Assembly: GCA_934249275.1 (NCBI GenBank)
Contig: CAKQKT010000016.1
Location: 1 to 23,464, forward strand
Length of the DNA stretch: 23,464 nt
Direction of reading: 5' to 3'
Source: an uncultured Sutterella sp.
GTDB lineage: Bacteria > Pseudomonadota > Gammaproteobacteria > Burkholderiales > Burkholderiaceae_F
Shown: positions 7,921 through 16,963 of the stretch, piece after piece
Position numbering within the stretch: position 1 is the first letter of the stretch
Layout: each line of letters starts with the position of its first letter
The notes under the pieces: model-generated
Databases searched by the model: none
What the model saw: only the letters and a program-made list of their open reading frames with translations
Told to the model about the DNA's origin: nothing
Program-made: the position numbers and the translations under genes

Positions 7921-10788
7921 GCCAGCAAAACGGTAAGCGAATTCGCACAGGAACTCAAGGTGGCCGCCAAGACGCTTCTGGCTCAGCTTCGAGCAGCGGG
8001 CGTCAACAAGGCGAGCGAAACGGATGAATTGAGCGAGACCGACAAGACGCGCCTGCTTGACAGCCTGCGCGTCGAGCGTACGCAGTCGGCTCAGCGCAAG
8101 ATCACCGTCACTCGCAAGGAACAGAGCATCGTCAAGCAGCAGGACGGCTCCGGCCGTTCTCGCGCGATTCCGGTTGAAGTCCGCCGCAAGCGTGTCTTCG
8201 TGAAGAATCCGCAGGTGCTCGCCGAGGAGGCTGCCCGTGCTGAAGCAGAAGCTGCTGAAGCTCGTCGTGTGGCCGAAGAACAGGCTGCCGCCGAAGCTCG
8301 CGCTCGCGCGGAAGCCGAGGAGCGTGCTCGTGCCGAGGAAGAGGCACGTCGCGCCGAAGAAGAGGCTCGCCGCGCTGAGGAAGCCCGAATCCGTGAGGAA
8401 GAGGAGCGCCGCGCCGCCCAGGAACGTGCCGAAGCCGCACGCCGTGAAGCTGAAGAAGCCCGTGCTCGTGAGGAAGCTTTGAAGAAGGAACAGGAAAAGG
8501 ACGAGGCCGCTCTCAAGGCCGCCCGTCGTGAGGCCGAAAAGGCCAAGCTTGACGCTGAAGTGGCTGCTGCCACTGCCAAGCGCATGGAGGCTGAGGCCGC
8601 CGATCGTCAGCGCCGCGAGGAAGCTCGCCGCAAGGCTGAGGAGGAAGCTCGCAGCATCCGCGCCATGATGAACCGTAAAAACAGCGTGCTCACCGCCAAG
8701 AAGGCCAAGCCCGCTGAAAAGCCTGCCGAAGCCCCGAAGGCTGTCGAGCAGAAGCCTGCTGCCAAGGACGAAAAGGCCAAGAAGCCCGCACGTCCCCAGC
8801 GTCCGGTTGCCGAACCTCAGCAGAACGCCGGTGAAGCCCGCAAGGGTCATCCGTCCGATCGCAAGAAGGGCGGCAAGAGCGCCGATCGCTTTGGCGACGA
8901 AGGCCAGCATCGCCGCACGATCAAGACGCGCGGCGAGGACGATTCTGGTCAGACCGGCTGGCGCACTGCCCGCGGTCGCCGAAGCCAGGACCGCAACCGC
9001 CATGCCGAACCCGTTCAGCAGGTTCAGGAACAGGTGGTTCGCGAAGTTCAGGTCCCCGAAACGATCAGCGTTGCCGACCTCGCTTACAAGATGGCCGTCA
9101 AGGCTACTGAAGTGATCAAGACGCTCATGAAGATGGGGCAGATGGTTACGATCAACCAGATGCTTGATCAGGATACGGCGATGCTCATCGTCGAAGAAAT
9201 GGGCCATAAGGCTGTCGCCGCCAAGCCGGACGATCCCGAAGCCATTCTCGGCGAAATGCAGAGCGTTGAGTATCCGTCTCTGCCGCGTCCCCCGGTCGTC
9301 ACGATCATGGGTCACGTCGACCATGGCAAGACCTCGCTTCTCGACTACATCCGCCGTGCCAAGGTTGCTGCGGGTGAAGCCGGCGGCATTACGCAGCATA
9401 TCGGTGCTTATCACGTCAAGACGCCGCGCGGCATTGTGACGTTCCTCGACACCCCGGGCCACGAAGCCTTTACGGCCATGCGTGCTCGTGGCGCTCAGGC
9501 GACCGACGTCGTCATTCTGGTGGTTGCCGCCGACGACGGCGTGATGCCCCAGACGAAGGAAGCTATTGCCCACGCCCGTGCTGCCGGGGTTCCGCTCGTT
9601 GTTGCGATCAACAAGATCGACAAGCCGGAAGCCAATCCCGAACGCGTCAAGCAGGAACTCGTTGCAAACGATGTGATGCCTGAAGAATGGGGCGGCGATG
9701 TTCCGTTCTGCCCGGTTTCCGCCAAGACCGGCGCCGGTGTTGACGAACTTCTCGAAAACGTTCTGCTTCAGGCTGAAATGCTTGAACTCAAGGCACCGGT
9801 CGAAGGTCCGGCCCACGGTATCGTTATCGAGTCCCGTCTTGACAAGGGCCGCGGTCCTGTCGCTTCCATCCTCGTTCAGGCTGGTACGCTCCATCGCGGC
9901 GACATCGTGCTCGTCGGCCAGGAATTTGGCCGCGTTCGCGCCATGATCAACGAACTCGGCAAGGCTCAGCAGTCTGCCGGTCCGTCGATCCCGGTTGAAA
10001 TTCAGGGCCTTTCCGGCGTCCCGGCAGCCGGCGACGAAGTGATCGTTCTCAACGACGAACGCAAGGCTCGTGAAATCTCGCTCTTCCGTCAGGGCAAATA
10101 TCGCGATCAGAAGCTCGCCAAGCAGCACGCCACAAACCTTGCCAACCTGTTTGCCGGTGCAAACGAAGGCGAAGTCAAGACGCTGCCGCTCATCATCAAG
10201 GCCGACGTGCAGGGTTCTCAGGAAGCGCTTATCCATGCGCTCACGAAGCTCTCTACGGACGAAGTCCGCGTTCAGGTCGTGCATGCTGCCGTCGGCGGCA
10301 TCAGCGAATCCGACGTGAACCTCGCAGCCGCTTCGGCTGCCGTGATCATCGGTTTCAACGTTCGAGCCGACGCTCAGGCACGCAAGGTTGCTGAAACTGA
10401 AGGCATCGACATTCGCTACTACAACATCATCTACGACGCCGTGGACGATGTGAAGGCCGCACTCGGCGGCATGCTCTCTCCGGAACGTCGCGAAACGTCT
10501 CTGGGTCTTCTCGAGATCCGTCAGATCATTCGCGTGCCGAAGGTTGGCAACATCGCCGGCTGCCGCGTGCTCGAAGGTGTGGTTCGCCGCAATGCGTCCG
10601 TCCGCCTGCTGCGCGACAACGTGGTCATCTGGACGGGCGAACTCGCCTCGCTCAAGCACTTCAAGGACGACGTCCGCGAAGTTCAGGCCGGCCAGGAATG
10701 CGGCTTGTCGCTCAAGGGCTATGACGATATCCGCGAGCTTGATCAGCTTGAAGTGTTCGAAGTGACCGAAGTCGCCCGTACGCTCTAA
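7918..10788 (+). CDS. infB: Translation initiation factor IF-2
   Basis: IF-2 is the GTPase that brings fMet-tRNA to the 30S subunit and promotes subunit joining. The protein has 956 residues from ATG 7918. An IF2_N domain occupies about 1-50. A long Ala/Glu/Arg-rich, probably coiled-coil or extended segment spans about 102-250. A Lys/Pro/Ala-rich linker and a second IF2_N domain (about 380-435) come next. The G domain has GHVDHGKT at 465-472, DTPGH at 511-515 and NKID at 565-568. Domains II-IV follow to VTEVARTL. The protein is somewhat longer than E. coli IF2 (890 residues), mostly through the charged N-terminal region. The nearest upstream ATG (7888) is discussed as an alternative start. 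Confidence 0.97.
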   Translation: MASKTVSEFAQELKVAAKTLLAQLRAAGVNKASETDELSETDKTRLLDSLRVERTQSAQRKITVTRKEQSIVKQQDGSGRSRAIPVEVRRKRVFVKNPQVLAEEAARAEAEAAEARRVAEEQAAAEARARAEAEERARAEEEARRAEEEARRAEEARIREEEERRAAQERAEAARREAEEARAREEALKKEQEKDEAALKAARREAEKAKLDAEVAAATAKRMEAEAADRQRREEARRKAEEEARSIRAMMNRKNSVLTAKKAKPAEKPAEAPKAVEQKPAAKDEKAKKPARPQRPVAEPQQNAGEARKGHPSDRKKGGKSADRFGDEGQHRRTIKTRGEDDSGQTGWRTARGRRSQDRNRHAEPVQQVQEQVVREVQVPETISVADLAYKMAVKATEVIKTLMKMGQMVTINQMLDQDTAMLIVEEMGHKAVAAKPDDPEAILGEMQSVEYPSLPRPPVVTIMGHVDHGKTSLLDYIRRAKVAAGEAGGITQHIGAYHVKTPRGIVTFLDTPGHEAFTAMRARGAQATDVVILVVAADDGVMPQTKEAIAHARAAGVPLVVAINKIDKPEANPERVKQELVANDVMPEEWGGDVPFCPVSAKTGAGVDELLENVLLQAEMLELKAPVEGPAHGIVIESRLDKGRGPVASILVQAGTLHRGDIVLVGQEFGRVRAMINELGKAQQSAGPSIPVEIQGLSGVPAAGDEVIVLNDERKAREISLFRQGKYRDQKLAKQHATNLANLFAGANEGEVKTLPLIIKADVQGSQEALIHALTKLSTDEVRVQVVHAAVGGISESDVNLAAASAAVIIGFNVRADAQARKVAETEGIDIRYYNIIYDAVDDVKAALGGMLSPERRETSLGLLEIRQIIRVPKVGNIAGCRVLEGVVRRNASVRLLRDNVVIWTGELASLKHFKDDVREVQAGQECGLSLKGYDDIRELDQLEVFEVTEVARTL

Positions 10789-10866
10789 GCAGTACGTCTC
10801 AAAACAAGGGGAGGGTGCGCCTGACGGCCTCTCTCCCGTCATTGATTCAAAAGGGGTTCAAACTTC

Positions 10867-11232
10867 ATGAAACCGAAGAAACCCGGCCGTTCCCTCCGAG
10901 TGGCCGACCAGATCGCTCGCGATCTCGCCGTGCTCATCCCGAAGGAGGTCCGCGATCCCCGCGTAGGCCTCGTTACGGTGACGGGTTGCGAGATCACGCC
11001 TGACTATGCTCATGCCAAGGTCTTCTTCACCGTGATCGGAAGCGATCCTGTCGTCTGTGAGGAAGGTCTCAACGCTGCTGCAGGCATGCTTCGCAACCAT
11101 CTTTTCCGTAAGCTTACGATTCACACGGTGCCGACGCTTCACTTTGCACATGACGACAGCGTGAACCGCGGCTTTGAAATGGATGCGCTCATCCGCAAGG
11201 CCATGAGCGAAACGCGCGCCGAGGAGAACTGA
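10867..11232 (+). CDS. rbfA: 30S ribosome-binding factor RbfA
   Basis: RbfA is a small KH-like cold-shock protein needed for maturation of the 5' end of 16S rRNA and release of free 30S subunits. The 121-residue length is typical. Conserved segments are RVADQIARDLAVLI at residues 11-24, then VRDPRVGLVTVTGCEITPD, and a C-terminal LHFAHDDSVNRG. The ATG at 10867 is preceded by AAAGGGG at 10850-10856. The 78-base gap after infB contains a 6-bp perfect hairpin (10822-10827 with 10836-10841) without a T-run. It is followed by truB after one base. Confidence 0.95.
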   Translation: MKPKKPGRSLRVADQIARDLAVLIPKEVRDPRVGLVTVTGCEITPDYAHAKVFFTVIGSDPVVCEEGLNAAAGMLRNHLFRKLTIHTVPTLHFAHDDSVNRGFEMDALIRKAMSETRAEEN

Positions 11233-11233
11233 G

Positions 11234-12127
11234 TTGGCCAAGCGCGGAGATCCGATTGACGGCGTCATGCTCCTTGACAAGCCGATCGGCATGAGTTCGA
11301 ACGCTGCGCTCCAGACGGTGCGCAGGTTTGTCAATGCACAGAAAGCCGGCCATACGGGCACTCTTGATCCGATGGCCACGGGATTGTTGCCGCTTTGCTT
11401 CGGCAATGCGACAAAATTTTCCGCTGACCTGCTTCACGCCGAAAAGGGCTACGTTGCCCGTGTGAGACTCGGTGAAGTTTCGACCACGGGAGATGCCGAA
11501 GGCGAGATCATCGAACGTAATCCGGTCAATGTGACCATTGAGCAGCTCGAAGAGGCCGTTGCGGCTTTTCTTGGCGAGATCGTTCAGATTCCTCCCATGT
11601 ATTCGGCTCTCAAGGTCAATGGCAAATGTCTTTATCAGCTCGCTCGTCAGGGCGAGACTGTAGAGAGGACGCCTCGTCAGGTGATCGTTCGCGAAATTAC
11701 GGCCTCGGATTTTGACGGCACGTCGTTTACTTTGACCTGCCTCGTATCGAAGGGAACGTACATTCGCGTGCTTGCGGAGGATATCGGCAGGCGTCTCGGC
11801 TGCGGCGCTCATTTGACTGCGCTTCGCCGAACGCGCGTCGGCGATTTGTCGATTGACGATGCCGTGACAGTGGAAACGCTGGAAAAATGCGGATCCCCGG
11901 AATCCGCCCGCCTGCTTCTCAAGGGAGCAGACTCTCTTCTTCAGACCTTTGAAGCCGTGACGCTTGATGAAACTCAGACGGCTCGCTTCATGACAGGACA
12001 GCGCCTTGCCCTCGGGCTTACAATGCGGGGGCGCGTCCGCGTATACGGACCGAACAATATGTTGCTCGGGACGGCTCGCGCCAATGAGCGCGGCGTCCTT
12101 GAGCCAGAAAGACTTATCGCACATTAA
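11234..12127 (+). CDS. truB: tRNA pseudouridine(55) synthase TruB
   Basis: TruB makes pseudouridine 55 in the T-loop of tRNAs and has a separate tRNA-folding role. The start is TTG at 11234, backed by GAGGAG at 11221-11226 with a 7-base gap, lying just after the rbfA stop. This gives 297 residues. The catalytic motif GHTGTLDPMATGLLPL carries Asp45. LKVNGKCLYQLARQGE and SKGTYIRVLAEDIG are conserved tRNA-binding and catalytic-pocket segments. The C-terminal 80 residues form the TruB C-terminal/PUA-like region (FMTGQRLALG). The gene is tightly linked to rbfA and typA. Confidence 0.96.
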   Translation: MAKRGDPIDGVMLLDKPIGMSSNAALQTVRRFVNAQKAGHTGTLDPMATGLLPLCFGNATKFSADLLHAEKGYVARVRLGEVSTTGDAEGEIIERNPVNVTIEQLEEAVAAFLGEIVQIPPMYSALKVNGKCLYQLARQGETVERTPRQVIVREITASDFDGTSFTLTCLVSKGTYIRVLAEDIGRRLGCGAHLTALRRTRVGDLSIDDAVTVETLEKCGSPESARLLLKGADSLLQTFEAVTLDETQTARFMTGQRLALGLTMRGRVRVYGPNNMLLGTARANERGVLEPERLIAH

Positions 12128-12143
12128 TCAACACGAGAAAAAA

Positions 12144-14000
12144 ATGACTCGAGCTATTCGTAACATTGCGATTATTGCCCACGTTGACCACGGCAAGACC
12201 ACGATGGTGGACTGCCTGCTTCGCAGCGCCGGCACCTTCCGCGCCAATCAGCAGGTTGCTGAACGCGTGATGGACTCCAACGACCTGGAACGCGAACGCG
12301 GCATTACCATTCTTTCGAAGAACTGTGCTGTCGAATATGAAGGCACGCACATCAACATTATTGACACCCCGGGGCATGCTGACTTCGGTGGTGAAGTTGA
12401 ACGCGTTCTCTCCATGGTTGACGGCGTGCTGCTTCTCGTTGACGCTGTTGAAGGCCCGATGCCGCAGACGCGTTTCGTGACTCGCAAGGCGCTCGCTCAG
12501 GGCCTGAAGCCCATCGTCGTCGTCAACAAGATCGACCGTCCGGGCGCCCGTCCCGACTGGGTCGTCAATCAGACGTTCGACCTCTTCGACAAGCTCGGCG
12601 CTACTGAAGATCAGCTCGACTTCCCGGTCATCTATGCTTCCGCTCTCAATGGTTTTGCCGGTCATACGACCGACGTTGAAGAACTGAAGAAGATCGGCAA
12701 CATGCGTGCCGTCTTTGACGACATCATCAAGTACATCCCGGTTCGTGATGACAACCCCGATGGCAGTCTGATGCTTCAGATCTGCTCGCTCGACTATTCG
12801 AGCTACGTCGGCAAGATCGGCATTGGCCGTGTTCACCGCGGCCGCATCCGTTCGAACATGGATGTTGCGATCATGAACGGTCCTGAAGACACCCCGAAGC
12901 GTGTGAAGATCAACCAGATCCTGAAGTTCGAAGGCCTTGAACGCCAGGTGGTCGACGAAGCTGAGGCCGGCGACATCGTTCTTGTCAACGGCATTGAAGA
13001 ACTCGCTATCGGTACGACCATTACGGATCTGCAGAATCCTGAAGCTCTTCCGATGCTCAAGGTTGACGAACCGACTCTGACGATGAACTTCCAGGTGAAC
13101 TCTTCCCCGCTCGCCGGTCGTGAAGGCAAGTTTGTTACCTCCCGTCAGATTCGTGAACGTCTTGAACGCGAACTCAAGTCCAACGTTGCCATGCGCGTTC
13201 GCAACACTGACGATGAAACCGTCTGGGAAGTTGCCGGCCGTGGTGAACTGCATCTCACGATTCTTCTTGAAAATATGCGTCGCGAAGGCTTCGAGCTTGC
13301 CGTTTCTCGTCCGCGCGTCTTGCTCAAGGAAATCGACGGTGTCAAGATGGAACCGTATGAACTTCTCACGGTCGACGTTGAAGAAGAACATCAGGGTTCC
13401 GTCATGGAAGAACTCGGCCGCCGCAAGGGCGATCTGCAGGACATGCAGCCGGACGGCAAGGGCCGCGTGCGTCTCGAGTACCGCATTCCGGCTCGCGGCC
13501 TCATCGGCTTCCAGAGCCTCTTCATGACGATGTGCCGCGGCACGGGCATCATGAGCCACGTTTTCGACGACTACGGTCCCATCAGCCGCGGCGACATCGG
13601 TGAACGCCGTTCCGGCGTGATCATCTCTCAGGACGACGGCGAGGCCGTGGCCTATGCGCTTTGGAAGATTCAGGAGCGCGGCCGTCTCTTCGTCTCCCCG
13701 GGCGACAAGCTCTATGAGGGCATGATCATCGGTGAACACGCTCGTGAAAACGACATTGTCGTGAATCCGATTCGCGGCAAGCAGCTGACCAACATCCGTG
13801 CTTCCGGCACCGACGAAGCCATTCGTCTCGTTCCGCCTGTCAAGCTCACGCTTGAAAGTGCCGTTGAATTCATCAACGACGACGAACTCGTGGAAATCAC
13901 GCCGCATTCCATCCGTCTGCGCAAGCGCTACCTGAAGGACTTCGAACGCAAGCGCGCTGCTCGTGCCGTTCAGAACGAATTCGGCGAAACGGATGAGTAA
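12144..14000 (+). CDS. typA: Ribosome-associated translational GTPase TypA/BipA
   Basis: TypA/BipA is an EF-G-like GTPase that binds the 70S A-site region and supports 50S assembly and growth under stress or cold. The 618-residue product from ATG 12144 has AHVDHGKTT at 12-20, the switch region [10 protein letters not shown] and [22 protein letters not shown] completes the G motifs. EF-G-like domains II, III and V and the BipA-specific C-terminal domain follow. The reading frame stays open upstream through the end of truB, but homology starts at [10 protein letters not shown]. Only a weak ribosome site (GAGA) precedes the ATG, 16 bases after truB, so translation is probably coupled. Confidence 0.96.
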   Translation: MTRAIRNIAIIAHVDHGKTTMVDCLLRSAGTFRANQQVAERVMDSNDLERERGITILSKNCAVEYEGTHINIIDTPGHADFGGEVERVLSMVDGVLLLVDAVEGPMPQTRFVTRKALAQGLKPIVVVNKIDRPGARPDWVVNQTFDLFDKLGATEDQLDFPVIYASALNGFAGHTTDVEELKKIGNMRAVFDDIIKYIPVRDDNPDGSLMLQICSLDYSSYVGKIGIGRVHRGRIRSNMDVAIMNGPEDTPKRVKINQILKFEGLERQVVDEAEAGDIVLVNGIEELAIGTTITDLQNPEALPMLKVDEPTLTMNFQVNSSPLAGREGKFVTSRQIRERLERELKSNVAMRVRNTDDETVWEVAGRGELHLTILLENMRREGFELAVSRPRVLLKEIDGVKMEPYELLTVDVEEEHQGSVMEELGRRKGDLQDMQPDGKGRVRLEYRIPARGLIGFQSLFMTMCRGTGIMSHVFDDYGPISRGDIGERRSGVIISQDDGEAVAYALWKIQERGRLFVSPGDKLYEGMIIGEHARENDIVVNPIRGKQLTNIRASGTDEAIRLVPPVKLTLESAVEFINDDELVEITPHSIRLRKRYLKDFERKRAARAVQNEFGETDE

Positions 14001-14397
14001 GAAAAAGTCCAAGGCTTGTGATGCGCCCTGCCCCTGCGGGAGCGGGGCTGCACTCGCGGCCTGTTGCGGACGCCTGCACGCAGGTGAAGCCGCTGCTACA
14101 CCCGAAGCGTTGATGAGAAGCCGTTATTCGGCCTACGCCCTTGGTCTTGATGACTATGTCATGGAGACTTGGGCGCCCGAAACGCGGCCAGCCGTGCTTT
14201 TCGAAGCCGGTGAGGAACGTCCGAAGTGGCTTTCGCTTGCAATTATCTCCACCACGGAGGACGGCGATGCGGGTACGGTTCACTTCGTGGCTCGAGGGCG
14301 AACGTCACAGGGGGCCTTCAGACTGGACGAGAACAGTCGCTTTCGCCGTGAGAATGGCCGTTGGTTATATGTCGACGACACGTTCGACGAAAAGTAA
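13993..14397 (+). CDS. ychJ: YchJ-family (UPF0225) SEC-C zinc-binding protein
   Basis: The 134-residue protein matches E. coli YchJ in the N-terminal SEC-C zinc motif (C13-x-C15-x8-C24-C25, CPCGSG core). It also shares LMRSRYSAYALGLDDYVMETW and the C-terminal NGRWLYVDDT. The fold is an NTF2-like domain, and the molecular role is unknown. It lacks the second, C-terminal SEC-C motif of E. coli YchJ and is about 18 residues shorter, as are other short members of the family. The chosen ATG at 13993 overlaps the typA stop by eight bases (ATGAGTAA), so it is probably translationally coupled as the last gene of the operon. An in-frame ATG at 13963, inside typA, is less likely. Confidence 0.87.
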   Translation: MSKKKSKACDAPCPCGSGAALAACCGRLHAGEAAATPEALMRSRYSAYALGLDDYVMETWAPETRPAVLFEAGEERPKWLSLAIISTTEDGDAGTVHFVARGRTSQGAFRLDENSRFRRENGRWLYVDDTFDEK

Positions 14398-14410
14398 CAT
14401 CTCGACTTAT

Positions 14411-14440
14411 GAGCCGCCCGTTCGGGCGGCTCACTTTTTT
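14411..14440 (+). terminator. Terminator of the rimP-to-ychJ operon
   Basis: A 9-bp perfect GC-rich stem (14411-14419 with 14424-14432), GTTC tetraloop, then AC and six T residues. It ends the translation operon 14 bases after the ychJ stop. Confidence 0.92.
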
Positions 14441-14473
14441 ATTGGAACAATTTGATTTTTCGGAACCGACTTC

Positions 14474-15460
14474 ATGCCTCTCAATCCTGAAGACTGGCGC
14501 TTTACCGTAGCGCCGATGCTGGACTGGACCGACCGGCACTGCCGGTACTTCCACAGACTGCTGACCGGTCGTGCCCGTCTCTACACCGAGATGGTGACCA
14601 CCGGGGCGATCATCCATGGTGATCGAGACCGTCTGCTCGGCTTCTCGCCGGCTGAACATCCTGTTGCCTTGCAGCTCGGCGGCTCGGATCCTGCAGATTT
14701 GGCAGAATCCGTTCGCATTGCTTCTGCCTATGGTTACGATGAGTACAACCTCAACTGCGGCTGTCCCTCCGAGAGGGTTCAGAAGGGGAGCTTTGGCGCC
14801 TGTCTGATGCTCGAGCCAGAAACTGTGGCTGCCTGCGTCAGAGCCATGCAGGATGTTACCGACAAGCCGGTGACTGTGAAGCACCGCATTGGCGTTGACG
14901 ATCACAACGATTACGGATTCGTTCGAGATTTTGTGGGCACGGTCTATGAAGCGGGATGTCGAGTTTTCATTGTGCATACGCGCTCGGCTTGGCTCAAGGG
15001 TCTGTCGCCTAAGGAAAATCGCGAAGTGCCGCCGCTCGTTCGCGAAACGGCGTTTCAGCTGAAAAAGGATTTTCCGGGCACTGTGATGCTGATCAATGGT
15101 CAGATTGCGACTCTTGATGAGGCAAAGGGCCTGATCGATGCCGGAATGGACGGCGTAATGGTGGGCCGTGCGGCCTATCAGAACCCATGGATGCTCGCCG
15201 GGGTTGACGAGGTGCTCTATGGTGTTGAGCATGAGGCCACACGTCTGGAGTGTGTGCGACGTATGACGGCATATCTGGAAGCGAATTATGCTGACGATAT
15301 TCATGCCATTCGTGCAGTGGCACGACACGTGAACGGACTTGCTCAGGGACTTCCGGGCGCCCGCCGTTGGCGTCAAGTGCTCTCTGATCCTGCCGCCATC
15401 AAGGCGAAGGGGGCGAGGTTGGTGCAGTTCGCCTGGGAAGAGGCTTTTGGTGAAGCCTGA
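14474..15460 (+). CDS. dusA: tRNA-dihydrouridine(20/20a) synthase DusA
   Basis: DusA is an FMN- and NADPH-dependent enzyme that reduces U20/U20a in the tRNA D-loop. The 328-residue protein is closely similar to E. coli DusA: APMLDWTDRHCRYF near the N-terminus, YTEMVTTGAIIHG, and EHPVALQLGGSDP. The active-site segment is NCGCPSERVQ with catalytic Cys97. SPKENREVPPL is a DusA-specific stretch that separates it from DusB and DusC. GVMVGRAAYQNPW near 222-234 binds FMN phosphate. The ATG at 14474 has GGAA at 14462-14465. No clear promoter is visible in the short gap after the operon terminator. It is convergent with the next gene. Confidence 0.95.
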   Translation: MPLNPEDWRFTVAPMLDWTDRHCRYFHRLLTGRARLYTEMVTTGAIIHGDRDRLLGFSPAEHPVALQLGGSDPADLAESVRIASAYGYDEYNLNCGCPSERVQKGSFGACLMLEPETVAACVRAMQDVTDKPVTVKHRIGVDDHNDYGFVRDFVGTVYEAGCRVFIVHTRSAWLKGLSPKENREVPPLVRETAFQLKKDFPGTVMLINGQIATLDEAKGLIDAGMDGVMVGRAAYQNPWMLAGVDEVLYGVEHEATRLECVRRMTAYLEANYADDIHAIRAVARHVNGLAQGLPGARRWRQVLSDPAAIKAKGARLVQFAWEEAFGEA

Positions 15461-15472
15461 TCCTAATCAAGA

Positions 15473-15502
15473 AAAATGCCTGAGGAAAACCTCAGGCATT
15501 TT
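15473..15502. terminator. Bidirectional terminator between convergent genes
   Basis: A 13-bp perfect stem (15473-15485 with 15490-15502) closes an AAAA loop. The outer pairs are four A-T pairs, giving a U-tract in either direction. It serves dusA on the plus strand and the lipoprotein gene (stop at 15520) on the minus strand. Confidence 0.92.
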
Positions 15503-15519
15503 CTTTAGGAAGAGATTGC

Positions 15520-16818
15520 TCAGCGCTTTTGGGCTGGTGTCTTGCGAGCTTTGCCGGTTGCGGCCTTTTTGGCCTGCAAGGCCCGGGCTCGGCGTGTAAC
15601 TTCGCTTTCGTGTTCGGCTTCCCATGTCTTGCGGCGGGGTTGCGAGGTTTCGATGGCAGCCTTGATGGCCAGAGCTGCGGTCTTGTTGAAGCGGTACTGG
15701 CTGTCGCGGATTCTTTCGTTCTTGAGCCAAACGGCGGTTGGGACGACTCGAGTCTTGCGGCCCGCAGGCGCCAGTTCTTCAGCGAAGGCCGGCATGAGCT
15801 TGCCGCGGTTGGACGTCATGAGACCGATGCTGAGCGAGTCGATGAGTTCCGGGAAGTCAACGGTGAGTGTGCGGGTGCCGTTGATGTATCGGAGATCCCA
15901 GCGGGCTTTTGCAACGGGATCCGGCAGGCTCCGCTGGCAGAAGATCGTTCCGGTTTTGGTTTGATAGACGTTGACACGACCGTTTTGCGGCAGTTCGACC
16001 GTACGGACCTGAGTGCCGCGGCGTGTTTTGACTTTCTGCTTGCCGGTAAGTTTTTTGATCGCCGTTTCAAAGCGAAGGCCGATTGGAGTAACGTCCTTGC
16101 CCGGCAGTGCGTTGAGACAGTAGGGCGTTTCCTTCGTGAAGCGCTCGGAAAAGTCCTCGATGGTGTTCGAGCCGGTAAAGGCGGTGCGGCTCAGGGCGAG
16201 CAGTTCGTCCTGTGTAATCCAAAGCGTGGCGGCATAGGCGATGCTGCCTTCTGGGAATCGTTCCTCACCCATAAAGAGGGCTGCCTTGGTAGGCATGTTT
16301 CCGCGGGTTCTCAGAAAATCGCGAATTTCCAGGCCTGTGACGTCATAAGCTTCAAGCGTTACACAGAGTTCTAGCTTTTCCTTGCCTCCGAATTCGATGA
16401 CGACATAGTTGTTCTCAGGGCGAAGCGCCGTAGGATTTTCAGGCGGTACGCGCTGGCCTTGGCGCAGGATGCCGACGGCGCCCGAACCCCAGGAGAAGCC
16501 GTGGGGTTTCCCAAAGGAGTAGGCTTCCTCAACCTTGTATCGGTTGTTTTCGCGGATCAGGTCGGTGATGCGGAACTGAGTGCCTTCGTCATCATCAAAG
16601 AAATAGAGGCCGTCTCCCTTGAAGGCATCAACGACGGGCATGGGAATTAACTTCGCGACAAGAGGCGAAGCCGGTTTGGAGCGTGCGCCGATATTGGTGA
16701 AGGTGGCGGGCTTGATATTTTCGCGCGTCGGAGTTGTGGACGCACAGCCCGTGAGCCAGAGGGCGGCGGCTGCAGAGGCTGAGCCGATCAGCGTGCGGCG
16801 TGTGATGAGAACGGACAT
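15520..16818 (-). CDS. Putative Tat-exported lipoprotein of unknown function
   Basis: I do not recognise the family. The 432-residue protein begins MSVLITRRTLIGSASAAAAL and has a lipobox WLTGC with Cys25. The TRRTLIG segment at 6-12 fits a Tat signal, so export may be in a folded state. Ala at +2 after the Cys predicts outer-membrane sorting. The mature part has no membrane segment and no motif I can name; it is mixed alpha/beta with a Lys/Arg/Ala-rich tail over the last ~37 residues. The ATG has GAGGA nine bases upstream. It is 145 bases downstream of the methyltransferase-HNH gene on the same strand, so co-transcription is possible but not shown. Confidence 0.8.
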   Translation of the reverse strand: MSVLITRRTLIGSASAAAALWLTGCASTTPTRENIKPATFTNIGARSKPASPLVAKLIPMPVVDAFKGDGLYFFDDDEGTQFRITDLIRENNRYKVEEAYSFGKPHGFSWGSGAVGILRQGQRVPPENPTALRPENNYVVIEFGGKEKLELCVTLEAYDVTGLEIRDFLRTRGNMPTKAALFMGEERFPEGSIAYAATLWITQDELLALSRTAFTGSNTIEDFSERFTKETPYCLNALPGKDVTPIGLRFETAIKKLTGKQKVKTRRGTQVRTVELPQNGRVNVYQTKTGTIFCQRSLPDPVAKARWDLRYINGTRTLTVDFPELIDSLSIGLMTSNRGKLMPAFAEELAPAGRKTRVVPTAVWLKNERIRDSQYRFNKTAALAIKAAIETSQPRRKTWEAEHESEVTRRARALQAKKAATGKARKTPAQKR

Positions 16819-16963
16819 GTAGGAAAGTCCTCAAAAATGTAGTTGTGTTTGTGCGCAGTCGGCAGGAATCAAGGTCTGTTCTTCTGAGACAGAGAGAAAT
16901 CCGAGCCTATCGGGTGAGAATAGCAGATTAAGTGCAAAATCGAACAGATCATTACAAGCCGTT

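Noticed and set aside
7900..10842. A long open frame on the minus strand opposite infB (about 980 codons), and similar long antisense frames opposite nusA, typA and serS
   Set aside because: They mirror highly expressed plus-strand genes with strong codon bias. Their translations have no recognisable domains, and the plus-strand proteins are unmistakable.
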